From an uncultured Colwellia sp. (GTDB lineage: Bacteria > Pseudomonadota > Gammaproteobacteria > Enterobacterales > Alteromonadaceae): a DNA stretch of 64,000 nucleotides. Positions 40,439-50,505 of the stretch are shown piece after piece (position 1 is the first letter of the stretch; each line of letters starts with the position of its first letter). The stretch is from NCBI GenBank assembly GCA_913058145.1, contig CAJXQM010000002.1, forward strand, positions 176,298 through 240,297, in the 5' to 3' direction. A model generated the notes under the pieces. That model did no database searches. It was given only the letters and a program-made list of their open reading frames with translations, and was not told the origin of the DNA. The position numbers and the translations under genes were made by a program.

Positions 40439-41974
40439 CTATCTTTTTTCTTTTAATTTCTCATCTAACTCTTCAATTTTCGCTTTCCAAATAGCTGGAC
40501 CTGTTACATGAGCAGACTCACCTGAGCTATCAACAGCAACCGTTACTGGCATATCTTCTACTTCAAATTCATAAATAGCTTCCATTCCCATGTCTGCAAA
40601 AGCAACCACTCGGGCTTTCTTAATAGCTTTTGACACTAAGTATGCTGCGCCACCTACTGCCATTAAATACACTGATTTATGATCTTTAATAGTCTCAACT
40701 GTTAAAGCACCACGTTCAGCTTTACCAATAGTGCCTAATAATCCGGTTTCAGCTAACATCATTTCAGTAAATTTATCCATACGCGTAGCGGTGGTTGGGC
40801 CTGCTGGGCCAACCGCTTCATCACCAACGGCATCAACTGGGCCAACGTAGTAAATAAACTTATCAGTGAAATCAACAGGTAATTTTTCACCCGCTGCTAG
40901 CATATCTTGAATACGCTTGTGAGCAGCATCTCTGCCCGTTAGGATTGTGCCACTAAGTAATACTGTCTCACCCGTTTTCCATTCTGCGATATCTGCTTTA
41001 GTCAACCCGTCAACATTAACACGGCGAACACCCTCGCCTACTTCCCAAGTAATGTCTGGCCATTCTTCTAATTTAGGCGGTGTTAAATCAGCTGGGCCCG
41101 ATCCATCAAGATGAAAGTGTACATGACGAGTCGCGGCGCAATTAGGGATCATAACGACAGGTTTAGATGCTGCATGGGTTGGCACAGAATTAATTTTCAC
41201 ATCAACCACTGTTGTTAAACCGCCAAGACCTTGTGCACCTATACCTAATTTATTAACACGTTCAAAAATTTCTAAACGTAATTCTTCTTCCGCGTTTTGT
41301 GGGCCTCTATCCATTAAGTCTTGAATATTAACAGGATCCATCAAACTCTCTTTAGCAAGAACAGCTGCTTTTTCTGCCGTGCCACCAATACCTATGCCTA
41401 GCATTCCTGGTGGGCACCAACCTGCGCCCATTGATGGCAACGTTTTCACAACCCAATCAGCAATAGAATCTGATGGGTTTAGCATCACCATTTTAGTTTT
41501 ATTTTCACTACCGCCGCCTTTTGCCGCAATCATGACTTCAATTTCATCACCTTCGATGAGATCAATATGAACAACGGCTGGCGTATTATCTTTAGTGTTT
41601 TTACGAGCGCCTGCGGGATCAGCAACAATAGAAGCACGCAATGGGTTGTCAGGATTTAAATAGGCACGGCGAGTACCTTCATCAACCATTTGTTGTACTG
41701 TCATGTCAGTTTTATCCCACTTAACTGCCATACCTACTTTAACAAAACAGGTCACAATACCGGTATCTTGGCAAATCGGACGCTTGCCTGTAGCCGACAT
41801 GCGTGAGTTAATAAGAATTTGCGCAATCGCATCTTTTGCCGCGCTACTTTGTTCTTTATGATAGGCTTTTTCTAACGCCTGAATAAAATCCAAAGGATGA
41901 TAATAAGAAATATATTGCAGTGCATCTTCAATACTATCGATTAAGTCTTGTTGTTTGATTATTTTATCGGACAT
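40439..41974 (-). CDS. fumA: Fumarate hydratase class I (iron-sulfur)
   Basis: Oxygen-sensitive [4Fe-4S] hydratase of the TCA cycle, fumarate to malate. It is the fused two-domain form: alpha part with CQDTGIVTCFVKVG and GGGSENKTKM, the cluster cysteine in WCPPGMLGIGIGGTAEKA, and the C-terminal beta part with GPTTATRMDKF. IPNCAATRHVHFHLDGSG carries further conserved residues. It is 511 aa, slightly shorter than E. coli FumA/B. A single-gene unit convergent with dapD. Confidence 0.9.
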   Translation of the reverse strand: MSDKIIKQQDLIDSIEDALQYISYYHPLDFIQALEKAYHKEQSSAAKDAIAQILINSRMSATGKRPICQDTGIVTCFVKVGMAVKWDKTDMTVQQMVDEGTRRAYLNPDNPLRASIVADPAGARKNTKDNTPAVVHIDLIEGDEIEVMIAAKGGGSENKTKMVMLNPSDSIADWVVKTLPSMGAGWCPPGMLGIGIGGTAEKAAVLAKESLMDPVNIQDLMDRGPQNAEEELRLEIFERVNKLGIGAQGLGGLTTVVDVKINSVPTHAASKPVVMIPNCAATRHVHFHLDGSGPADLTPPKLEEWPDITWEVGEGVRRVNVDGLTKADIAEWKTGETVLLSGTILTGRDAAHKRIQDMLAAGEKLPVDFTDKFIYYVGPVDAVGDEAVGPAGPTTATRMDKFTEMMLAETGLLGTIGKAERGALTVETIKDHKSVYLMAVGGAAYLVSKAIKKARVVAFADMGMEAIYEFEVEDMPVTVAVDSSGESAHVTGPAIWKAKIEELDEKLKEKR

Positions 41975-42125
41975 CTTGCTCTCAGCTTTCGTTAAAAGTG
42001 TGTATAATTGCGTATAATATTTTTACATTATAATACCTTTCTATTGAAACTGCTGCTAGTAGCCAATAGTAGAATATGAAATTATCTATCAAATAACCGC
42101 GTAAATTATCAGAGTAATTATCACC

Positions 42126-43622
42126 TTGGCTTCTAATGCGCTACTTCATGTACATCCATTAACCTTATCCGTTAAAAAGTTAAGCTTACCAACAGATGTC
42201 ACACCGTTAGACTTATTCACCCCATTAGCAAATGAGTCTTGGGCAATGTGGCTAGATTCAGGACAAAGTGAACATATTGATGCCTGCTTTGATATTTTAG
42301 TTTGGCAACCTGAAGTAACTTTGTGTACTTATGGTGATAAAACAATTATTCATCATACAAAAACTAATAAAAACGCTATAAGTGAAGAAGATCCCTTATC
42401 CTTACTAGAAAATATCCAACAACAAGTATTAGAGACGTTAGCTTCCTCAAAACAAGAACTACCTTTCTTAGGCGGTGCTTTAGGTTATTTTGCTTATGAT
42501 TTAGGTCGACGCTTTGAAAATTTGCCTAAGCAAGCTGAACAAGATATTAATTTACCCGAAATGGCGGTGGGTATCTATGCTCAAGCAATCATATTTGATC
42601 ATAAGCGCGAACAGTATTTTTTAATTTGCCAAGAAGAAAAACGCTTAGAATTAACACTTTTTATTCAAATGATTATCAATAAAAAACAGAGCCAAAAATC
42701 AGAACAAGAAAACTTTGTATTAACATCTAGTTGGCAAAGTAATATGGACAAAGCCAGTTACATCGAAAAATTCAAACAAGTTCAACAATTTTTATCTTCG
42801 GGTGATTGTTACCAAATCAACTTAGCGCAGCGATTTAGTGCCAATTATCAAGGTAACGAGTTTCAAGCATACATAGCACTGCGAAATGAAAATAAAGCCC
42901 CTTTTTCAGCCTTTATTCGGTTAGAGAATACAGCAATATTAAGTGTTTCTCCTGAACGGTTTTTACAATTATCTCAAGGTAAAGTACAAAGTAAGCCTAT
43001 TAAAGGCACTATGCCTAGAGGTGAAAATAAACAACAAGATAATGAATATGCCGAACAACTTGCTAATTCAGTCAAAGATCGCGCTGAAAACGTGATGATT
43101 GTTGATTTGCTGCGTAATGATATTTCAAAAGTATGTAAAGCTAACTCTGTCGTTGTACCTAAACTATTTGACATCGAAAGTTTTCCAGCGGTACATCATC
43201 TTGTTAGTACCGTTGAAGGACAACTTGCTGAGCAATACAATGCCTGCGATCTACTACGAGGTGCATTTCCTGGTGGCTCAATTACAGGTGCACCGAAAAT
43301 TCGTGCCATGGAAATAATTGAGCAACTTGAGCCTCATCGGCGCAGTGTTTATTGTGGATCAATAGGTTATATCTCAAACTGTGGCACGATGGATACTAAC
43401 ATTACAATACGTACGATTATTTGTCAGAAAGGTGTTCAGAAAAACAAACCAGGTAAAATATATTGTTCCGCAGGCGGAGGATTAGTTGCCGATTCAATTG
43501 CAACAAGTGAGTATCAAGAAACCTTTGATAAAGTAAACCGCATTTTACCTGTTTTAGCAAAATTTACCGTAACGCGGGCAATTAAATCAAACAGTAATAA
43601 CAACAGAGGGTATCATGAATAA
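42126..43622 (+). CDS. pabB: Aminodeoxychorismate synthase component I PabB
   Basis: Converts chorismate and ammonia to 4-amino-4-deoxychorismate for folate. The N-terminal segment with ESWAMWLDSG fits PabB (E. coli has LPWAMLLHSG). The chorismate-binding domain has QINLAQRF, PFSAFIRL, SVSPERFLQL, KPIKGTMPRG, DLLRNDISKVC and GGSITGAPKIRAMEIIEQLEP, including the PIKGT motif. The start is a TTG at 42126, the only standard start in that part of the frame, with no good ribosome site. The pairing with nudL, overlapping by 8 bp, is as in E. coli. Confidence 0.9.
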   Translation: MASNALLHVHPLTLSVKKLSLPTDVTPLDLFTPLANESWAMWLDSGQSEHIDACFDILVWQPEVTLCTYGDKTIIHHTKTNKNAISEEDPLSLLENIQQQVLETLASSKQELPFLGGALGYFAYDLGRRFENLPKQAEQDINLPEMAVGIYAQAIIFDHKREQYFLICQEEKRLELTLFIQMIINKKQSQKSEQENFVLTSSWQSNMDKASYIEKFKQVQQFLSSGDCYQINLAQRFSANYQGNEFQAYIALRNENKAPFSAFIRLENTAILSVSPERFLQLSQGKVQSKPIKGTMPRGENKQQDNEYAEQLANSVKDRAENVMIVDLLRNDISKVCKANSVVVPKLFDIESFPAVHHLVSTVEGQLAEQYNACDLLRGAFPGGSITGAPKIRAMEIIEQLEPHRRSVYCGSIGYISNCGTMDTNITIRTIICQKGVQKNKPGKIYCSAGGGLVADSIATSEYQETFDKVNRILPVLAKFTVTRAIKSNSNNNRGYHE

Positions 43623-44202
43623 AGCAGAATTCTTATATCGCTTCAATCTTCTGCAACATGGTGAATCTTGTCATAAATATCAGCATAATTCACCACTAAA
43701 ATCTGCGGCTGTACTCATCGCTTTAGTTAATAATACTGATGAAATGAATATTAGTGGCTTACAAGTACTGCTGACCAAACGTGCTAGTCATTTAAAACAT
43801 CACCCTTCTCAAATAAGTTTTCCTGGTGGTAAGGTAGAGCCAACAGATAAAAATTTAATTCATACCGCGTTAAGAGAAGCACAAGAAGAAATAGGTTTAT
43901 CTCCAGAAGCGGTTACCATCATTGGACAATTACCCAATTATGAAGTTATCAGTGGTTATCAAGTAACGCCTATTGTTGCCATTATTGACTCACCGCAATA
44001 TTATCAAAAAGATGCCAATGAAGTAGATGAAATATTCCAAGTACCCTTACAGCATCTTTTGCAACCTGAAAATCACCGCAGCATAATTTCCTATCGCAAT
44101 GGCGACCATCACAATGTCCATTTTTTCCCCTACAAACACTATAATATATGGGGTGCAACGGCTGCCATGCTAAAAGACTTGGTAGATCACATTAAGTCGT
44201 AA
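43615..44202 (+). CDS. nudL: NUDIX hydrolase, CoA pyrophosphatase NudL family
   Basis: The Nudix box is complete: GGKVEPTDKNLIHTALREAQ followed by EEIGL (residues about 73-97). The preceding LLTKRASHLKHHPSQISFPGG matches the extended signature of CoA pyrophosphatases, which cut CoA to 4'-phosphopantetheine and 3',5'-ADP. It is 195 aa (192 in E. coli). Its ATG overlaps the last 8 bases of pabB, indicating translational coupling. The sdaA relic downstream completes the E. coli pabB-nudL-sdaA order. Confidence 0.9.
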   Translation: MNKAEFLYRFNLLQHGESCHKYQHNSPLKSAAVLIALVNNTDEMNISGLQVLLTKRASHLKHHPSQISFPGGKVEPTDKNLIHTALREAQEEIGLSPEAVTIIGQLPNYEVISGYQVTPIVAIIDSPQYYQKDANEVDEIFQVPLQHLLQPENHRSIISYRNGDHHNVHFFPYKHYNIWGATAAMLKDLVDHIKS

Positions 44203-44323
44203 AATTAAGACACATTTTATTTACTGCTAAATCAAAACGAATATGGTTGCCACAAGTCAAGTCTTTCAGTTAGTACAAATAACAGGAAAAACTCTTAAAA
44301 TAAAATTTTATTCGGAAATACTT

Positions 44324-44551
44324 ATGATTGGTGTATTTGATATGTTTTCAATCGGCATAGGCCCTTCGAGTTCTCATGCTGTTGGCCTGATGAAAACAGA
44401 AAAAATTTGTTAATGAACTTAACAAACAAACATTATTGATCGTGTAAAATGTGAGCTATTTGGCTCACTTAGGCCGACTGGTAATTATATGAAAACTAAA
44501 TATAAAGAAACTTCACGAGGTGGTTTAGCCGTTAATATTACTGAGTGTTAA
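44324..44551 (+). pseudogene. sdaA: sdaA (L-serine dehydratase) relic, internally deleted and frameshifted
   Basis: The ATG at 44324 starts MIGVFDMFSIGIGPSSSHAV, the hallmark N-terminus of SdaA with the PSSSH substrate loop. A frameshift at about 44405 moves the next segment ([12 protein letters not shown]) to another frame. A second shift near 44437 restores the first ([15 protein letters not shown], like the N-terminal domain strand of SdaA). The frame then jumps straight to [17 protein letters not shown] and stops at 44551, which is the SdaA C-terminus. About 380-400 residues including the iron-sulfur domain are missing. The Thr-Gly codons at the joint fit a short-homology deletion. Confidence 0.85.
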
Positions 44552-44619
44552 ATTAAAAAATTGAAACATCAAAAAATTCTACTTTAGAATAGAATAACCA
44601 GTAAAGAATAGCGATTATA

Positions 44620-44649
44620 GGCACACGGTTAAGCTGTTAACAGCGTGCC
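44620..44649 (-). terminator. Hairpin downstream of cysB
   Basis: Outer arms GGCAC (44620-44624) and GTGCC (44645-44649) with inner arms GTTAA (44628-44632) and TTAAC (44637-44641). It lies 20 bp after the cysB stop on its strand. There is no strong T-run, so it is a candidate only. Confidence 0.4.
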
Positions 44650-44668
44650 TTGGAAATTCGTAACCTAG

Positions 44669-46152
<1,484 letters not shown>

Positions 46153-46980
46153 TTATCCTTTAGATAAAAGTTTATCTAAAATATAAGTGGGTAGAACTCG
46201 CTTCAAGACTGCAAATAATTTAGTCGGAAAAGTAATTCGATACCGTGCCTTTGGTTTTTTGCTTTCTAGTGCATGAAGTAAACAGTTAGTTACCGCGCTA
46301 GCTGGCAAAGTAAAACCACTTGCAGGCTCTTTACTTGCCAAACGTTGTATTTGTTTCTGATATCTTGTTGCGTGTATACTATTTTCCCAATCAATGTTTT
46401 GTTTAAAAGCAGCAAGTGCATTAGGACGAAATTGAGTATCAATAGGACCCGGCTGTAATAAAACAACCTGAATATTAGAGCCAACAAGCTCTAACCTTAA
46501 AGTATCGGTTAAGCCTTCAATCGCAAACTTAGACGCATTATATGCACCTCTATATGGCATACATACAAAACCTAGCACCGAACTGTTTTGTACTATTCTG
46601 CCATGCTCTTGTTTGCGCATAACCTTAAGTACTTGCTTGGTGAGCTGATGCCAACCAAATACGTTGGTTTCAAATTGTTGACGTAAAACTTCGGTAGGTA
46701 AATCTTCAATAGCACCTGGTTGGCCGTAAGCCCCATTATTAAAAAAATAATCGAGTGTACCACCGGTCGTGATTAAGATTTGATCTAAAGCGTTACTAAT
46801 AGATTGCTCACAGCAAACATTAAGTAACAGTGCATTTAAACCTTGCTCGATTAAGGCATCTACATCAGTTTGCTTTCTGGCACTAGCAAATACTTGATAG
46901 CCACGTTCATGTAGCGTTTTAGCTGCGTCAAAACCGATACCTGTTGAACAACCAGTAATAAGAATAGACTTTTGATTCAT
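46153..46980 (-). CDS. Short-chain dehydrogenase/reductase
   Basis: Classical SDR of 275 aa. The Rossmann motif TGCSTGIG is at 9-16, followed by NNGAYG, the catalytic serine in QNSSVLGF, and YNASK with the catalytic Tyr and Lys. The PGPIDTQFR segment follows the active site, and the C-terminal extension contains LPASAVTNCLLHALESKKPKAR. NAD(P)-dependent, substrate unknown; the overall pattern resembles E. coli YbbO-type reductases. Not linked to neighbours. Confidence 0.82.
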   Translation of the reverse strand: MNQKSILITGCSTGIGFDAAKTLHERGYQVFASARKQTDVDALIEQGLNALLLNVCCEQSISNALDQILITTGGTLDYFFNNGAYGQPGAIEDLPTEVLRQQFETNVFGWHQLTKQVLKVMRKQEHGRIVQNSSVLGFVCMPYRGAYNASKFAIEGLTDTLRLELVGSNIQVVLLQPGPIDTQFRPNALAAFKQNIDWENSIHATRYQKQIQRLASKEPASGFTLPASAVTNCLLHALESKKPKARYRITFPTKLFAVLKRVLPTYILDKLLSKG

Positions 46981-47501
46981 TTGAGTTTCTTTGAATGAAA
47001 TATAGGTAGAATATACCTCTAATAAAACGAAGGATCCATTAAAACTAATTAACCTATCTATGGGGTAATTATTCGTGGGTATTATTCCCTCTAACCTTAC
47101 TCATTATTGGCTATATTTTCTGGCTCCTGAGTTCGTCATATCTCCCCTAGTTACTAAATAATCTCGAGTGATTATTTTATGCCATCATTACATCTAAAAG
47201 AATCACGACAGTTACTTGCCACACTAACAACGTAGCGGTACTTATTACACAGTACATTCGATAAACATACTTATCCCTTCATTGATGACCTTTAACGTTA
47301 TATAAAACAGCACTAAACCCCAATATCTTCCATGTTGAACTCAGTATGTGATCAATTTCAATATTTCCTTGGCTCAATAAATCGGCGGTTAACGATAGTA
47401 AGCTCAAGGTCTTTGTGGCAGAATTACTTTTATTATTATGGTTGTCGGTGCTATAAAACAAGCTGGCTTTTCTTTTTTCTAGAGTAAACAAAGATTAGAA
47501 C
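46981..47501. other. Intergenic region, nothing convincing
   Basis: 521 bp between two divergent genes. Only short frames without ribosome sites occur, the longest being 70 codons from a TTG (47279-47491, minus). No RNA gene or repeat was recognised. Confidence 0.45.
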
Positions 47502-47870
47502 GTGGAAAAAACAAACACAGTTACCTTACCCTCTTTCTTACGTAGAACCATGAAAGCTTATGTGTTAAAAGCTCATATGAGGCAACAAGGGTGTGAACTT
47601 CATCGTATTGGTCGCTCTAGAAACTGGCAACTCAAGGCTAATTTTGAGCAATTACAAACTATCATTACTTTTGTTGATGCATCAAATGAACCTAGTTGGC
47701 TTTGGTTGGCAAAAATATTAAGAAATGAATATAAACATTTATCGCATGATGAGCTACTCAGAATAGCATCAACATTAGAAGAGATAACAATAAATACGTT
47801 AATTGCCCGAAGCGACTGCACCATTGCCCAAGCCAGAACTATTATTGATGAACTAGAAGGCTTGGATTAG
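47502..47870 (+). CDS. Conserved small protein, function unknown
   Basis: A 122-aa protein from a GTG at 47502. The N-terminus is basic (SFLRRTMKAYVLKAHMRQQG, then HRIGRSRNWQL), followed by a helical C-terminal half (LAKILRNEYKHLSHDELLRI). It has the look of a conserved gammaproteobacterial family, some members of which I recall being labelled ribosome-recycling-factor-like. That label is uncertain and cannot be verified here. No membrane segment, signal peptide or catalytic motif is visible. Confidence 0.6.
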   Translation: MEKTNTVTLPSFLRRTMKAYVLKAHMRQQGCELHRIGRSRNWQLKANFEQLQTIITFVDASNEPSWLWLAKILRNEYKHLSHDELLRIASTLEEITINTLIARSDCTIAQARTIIDELEGLD

Positions 47871-47921
47871 GTTTGTATTGATCATAATCTTCTTATTTTT
47901 ACTCGCTAGAATACCTATTTG

Positions 47922-50393
47922 TTAAAACAAGCTAATTTGCTTACTCACCATTATTTCAAATGATTTTCCAATAAAGGGTAATACATCATCCGCTATGGGT
48001 TTAACCTGCTTATCAATATAATGCTCATAGTCAAGATTACCTTTTGATAGTTCTATTGGCATAACCCCATTTAGCGTCATGACATACTCAATTTTACTGC
48101 CTTTTCTATATTTAGGTTTACCCCCTAAATCCACTAATGCTTTGTTGGCAATTAAACACGCTTTGATATGAGGTGGAGTGTTAACATAATCATCAAGCTT
48201 TCTTCTTATTTTTTTCATGTAAATAAGCTGACTGTCGTATTCTCCTCCCTTAATCTTATTTACTATAGAGCAGATGTACTCATCAACGGGTAAGTCATTA
48301 AATATCAGCCTAAATAGTTCCTGTTGGAACACTTTACTTATTTGTGTCCAATCACTCCTGACAGTCTCTAATCCTTTAAATACTAGTTTTCCCTCGCTTA
48401 GACCAACATACCTTTTTTTTGTGCCAGTTTTATGTTCTTTAGCCACATCTTGTCCGCGAATAGTTGGCATTAAAAATTTTGTAAAATGTGTTTCAAATTC
48501 AATTTCCAAATGACAATCTAAGGCAAGTTCTTCCGTTAAATATTTTCGCCAGTTTTGATTAATGAAACACTGCAACTCATTACCTAACACTTTACTTTGT
48601 GCGGGCGACTGCTCTGGACCGATATGAACAAAAATAGAATCTGTATCACCATAAATAACACGATACCCTTTAGCTTCAATCCATGATTTAGTCGTTTTTA
48701 AAATTTCATGACTACGTTTAGTGATAGAGCCTGCTAAACGTGGATCGAAAAATCGGCAACCCGTAGAGCCTAATACGCCATAAAAACTATTCATAATAAT
48801 TTTAATGGCTTGTGATAAAGCGGCATTATGCTGAAGTTTGGCTTTATCTCGCTCTAGCCAAAGGGAGGTGATAATGTCAGGTAAAAAGTGTTTTTTTCTT
48901 GAAAATAAAGCCCCATCAAAACCTGATATGCATTTATCACTTACGCGTGTAGTATTCGCTGTTTTTTCATTCATTCCTTCAATAAGACCCATAGGATCTA
49001 TTTTGAAACTGCGAATAATACTGGGGTAAAGTGATTTAAAATCAAGTACTAATATGTTTTCATACAACCCTGGGATTGAGTCCATAACATAACCACCAGG
49101 AGAAATAAGGTCTGAATCACCATCGCCCATATTAGGGGCAACATAACCACTTCGATGTAACTTAGGTAAATACAAATTAGTAAAAGCAGCCACAGAGCCA
49201 CCTACTCTATCAAGAGCAAGCCCCGTTAATTGTGCCCTAAGTTGAGCAAACTCTAATAGTTGGGTTTTCTCAAATATTAACCAAACCAAGCGGCAATCTT
49301 CTAAGTTATAAGCCGCTAATGCTGATTTATCATGGTTAAAGTTGTGGTTAATTTCAGCAATTCTACTTTCCGGTGTGCTATTAACCGTATTCTCTATTTT
49401 TTTCCCTATGCCTAGTAACGTATTGGCCACATTATCAAGTGAAAAACTGGGGAAGCTATAAGTTGCTGATTTCAGTAAATCAATACCATCAAGTACCACG
49501 CGTCCCGCTATTTCAATAAATATTTGTTCAGTATTATTGTTATTTTTACGCCAACGCGGTGCACTACCATCTCGGCCAATAGCAAATTTTATTCCGTGTA
49601 AATCCATCCGATTTTGTAATAAGCGAAAGTCAAAATTAATAACATTCCAACCAATAAAAATATCCGCATCAATCAGTGATATTTGCTTAATCAACTCAAT
49701 TAGTAGTTTTTTTTCATCGTTAAGCCAAACAATATAGGCGTCAGCATCAGCTTGTGGTTCGCCTATCATTAATACCCGTTTAAGTTCATGTTCATGTTGT
49801 TCAGCATTTGTACTTTTATTGTTGGTACTCTTATTTTTTGAATAAAGCCCAATAGAATAAAGTTCACCGTCCATTGAACATTCAATATCAAGCGATAACA
49901 TAGACAACACAATAGCTGACTTTTCAGCCGAGACTTTGCACTTGGTTTCATTAACACAATCAAAATTAGCCATGGACTGGCTATGACCAATAAAATCAAT
50001 ATCGGCCGTAATAAAGCGTTCCATCAAATATCGATCATCAGGGCGTATATCATCTTCATAACATTTTATTTGTGCTAGTTTTAAACAGTCACGCGCGCGA
50101 TAAAATTGGCTTAACGTATTAAAATAGAAACCATGTACTGTTTTTTGAGAAAACGTTTTTAAGGCTAATAGTTGTTGTTTAAACAAGGTGACCCCCTGTT
50201 TAAACAACAACTGCTCAGCTTTAGCTGCTTGTTGTTCTTCGACAAAAAAAACGGTTAACTCATTATCAACAATAAGCTTTTTGGCGCCAGTGGTTGTTTT
50301 TAGCCATAATATTATTTGTAAGCTGTTGCCTCGGTCTTTTGCTTGACGAGTTAATAGAAAACCATTTTCAAGTTGCTGCTGCTTTGTTGGCAT
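47922..50393 (-). CDS. polB: DNA polymerase II
   Basis: Family B polymerase of the SOS response, used in restart and translesion synthesis. The 3'-5' exonuclease motif begins LSLDIECSMDGELYSIGLY, with FIGWNVINFDFRLL as ExoII. Polymerase motif A is LVLDFKSLYPSIIRSFKIDP, motif B includes IKIIMNSFYGVLGS, and motif C is IYGDTDSIFVHI. It is 823 aa against 783 in E. coli, with extra sequence in the N-terminal half. It is divergent from dinG across a shared LexA box. Confidence 0.95.
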   Translation of the reverse strand: MPTKQQQLENGFLLTRQAKDRGNSLQIILWLKTTTGAKKLIVDNELTVFFVEEQQAAKAEQLLFKQGVTLFKQQLLALKTFSQKTVHGFYFNTLSQFYRARDCLKLAQIKCYEDDIRPDDRYLMERFITADIDFIGHSQSMANFDCVNETKCKVSAEKSAIVLSMLSLDIECSMDGELYSIGLYSKNKSTNNKSTNAEQHEHELKRVLMIGEPQADADAYIVWLNDEKKLLIELIKQISLIDADIFIGWNVINFDFRLLQNRMDLHGIKFAIGRDGSAPRWRKNNNNTEQIFIEIAGRVVLDGIDLLKSATYSFPSFSLDNVANTLLGIGKKIENTVNSTPESRIAEINHNFNHDKSALAAYNLEDCRLVWLIFEKTQLLEFAQLRAQLTGLALDRVGGSVAAFTNLYLPKLHRSGYVAPNMGDGDSDLISPGGYVMDSIPGLYENILVLDFKSLYPSIIRSFKIDPMGLIEGMNEKTANTTRVSDKCISGFDGALFSRKKHFLPDIITSLWLERDKAKLQHNAALSQAIKIIMNSFYGVLGSTGCRFFDPRLAGSITKRSHEILKTTKSWIEAKGYRVIYGDTDSIFVHIGPEQSPAQSKVLGNELQCFINQNWRKYLTEELALDCHLEIEFETHFTKFLMPTIRGQDVAKEHKTGTKKRYVGLSEGKLVFKGLETVRSDWTQISKVFQQELFRLIFNDLPVDEYICSIVNKIKGGEYDSQLIYMKKIRRKLDDYVNTPPHIKACLIANKALVDLGGKPKYRKGSKIEYVMTLNGVMPIELSKGNLDYEHYIDKQVKPIADDVLPFIGKSFEIMVSKQISLF

Positions 50394-50450
50394 ATATTTT
50401 TTTGCTATTAGTTAAATTTATTGACTAGTTTGTGTATAAAAAACAAAAAC

Positions 50451-50466
50451 CTGTTAATATATACAG
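50451..50466. promoter_or_regulatory. LexA (SOS) box shared by polB and dinG
   Basis: CTGTTAATATATACAG matches the gammaproteobacterial CTGT-N8-ACAG operator exactly, with the usual alternating AT core. It lies 40 bp upstream of the dinG ATG and 58 bp upstream of the polB ATG. Both genes are LexA-regulated in E. coli, so one operator probably controls both. Confidence 0.85.
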
Positions 50467-50505
50467 CAGTGTACTTTATTATTTAAACTTTGGAAACTGC
50501 CGTTA

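Noticed and set aside
47279..47491. 70-codon minus-strand frame upstream of the 122-aa protein gene
   Set aside because: TTG start, no ribosome site and no recognisable family; kept only as part of the intergenic note.
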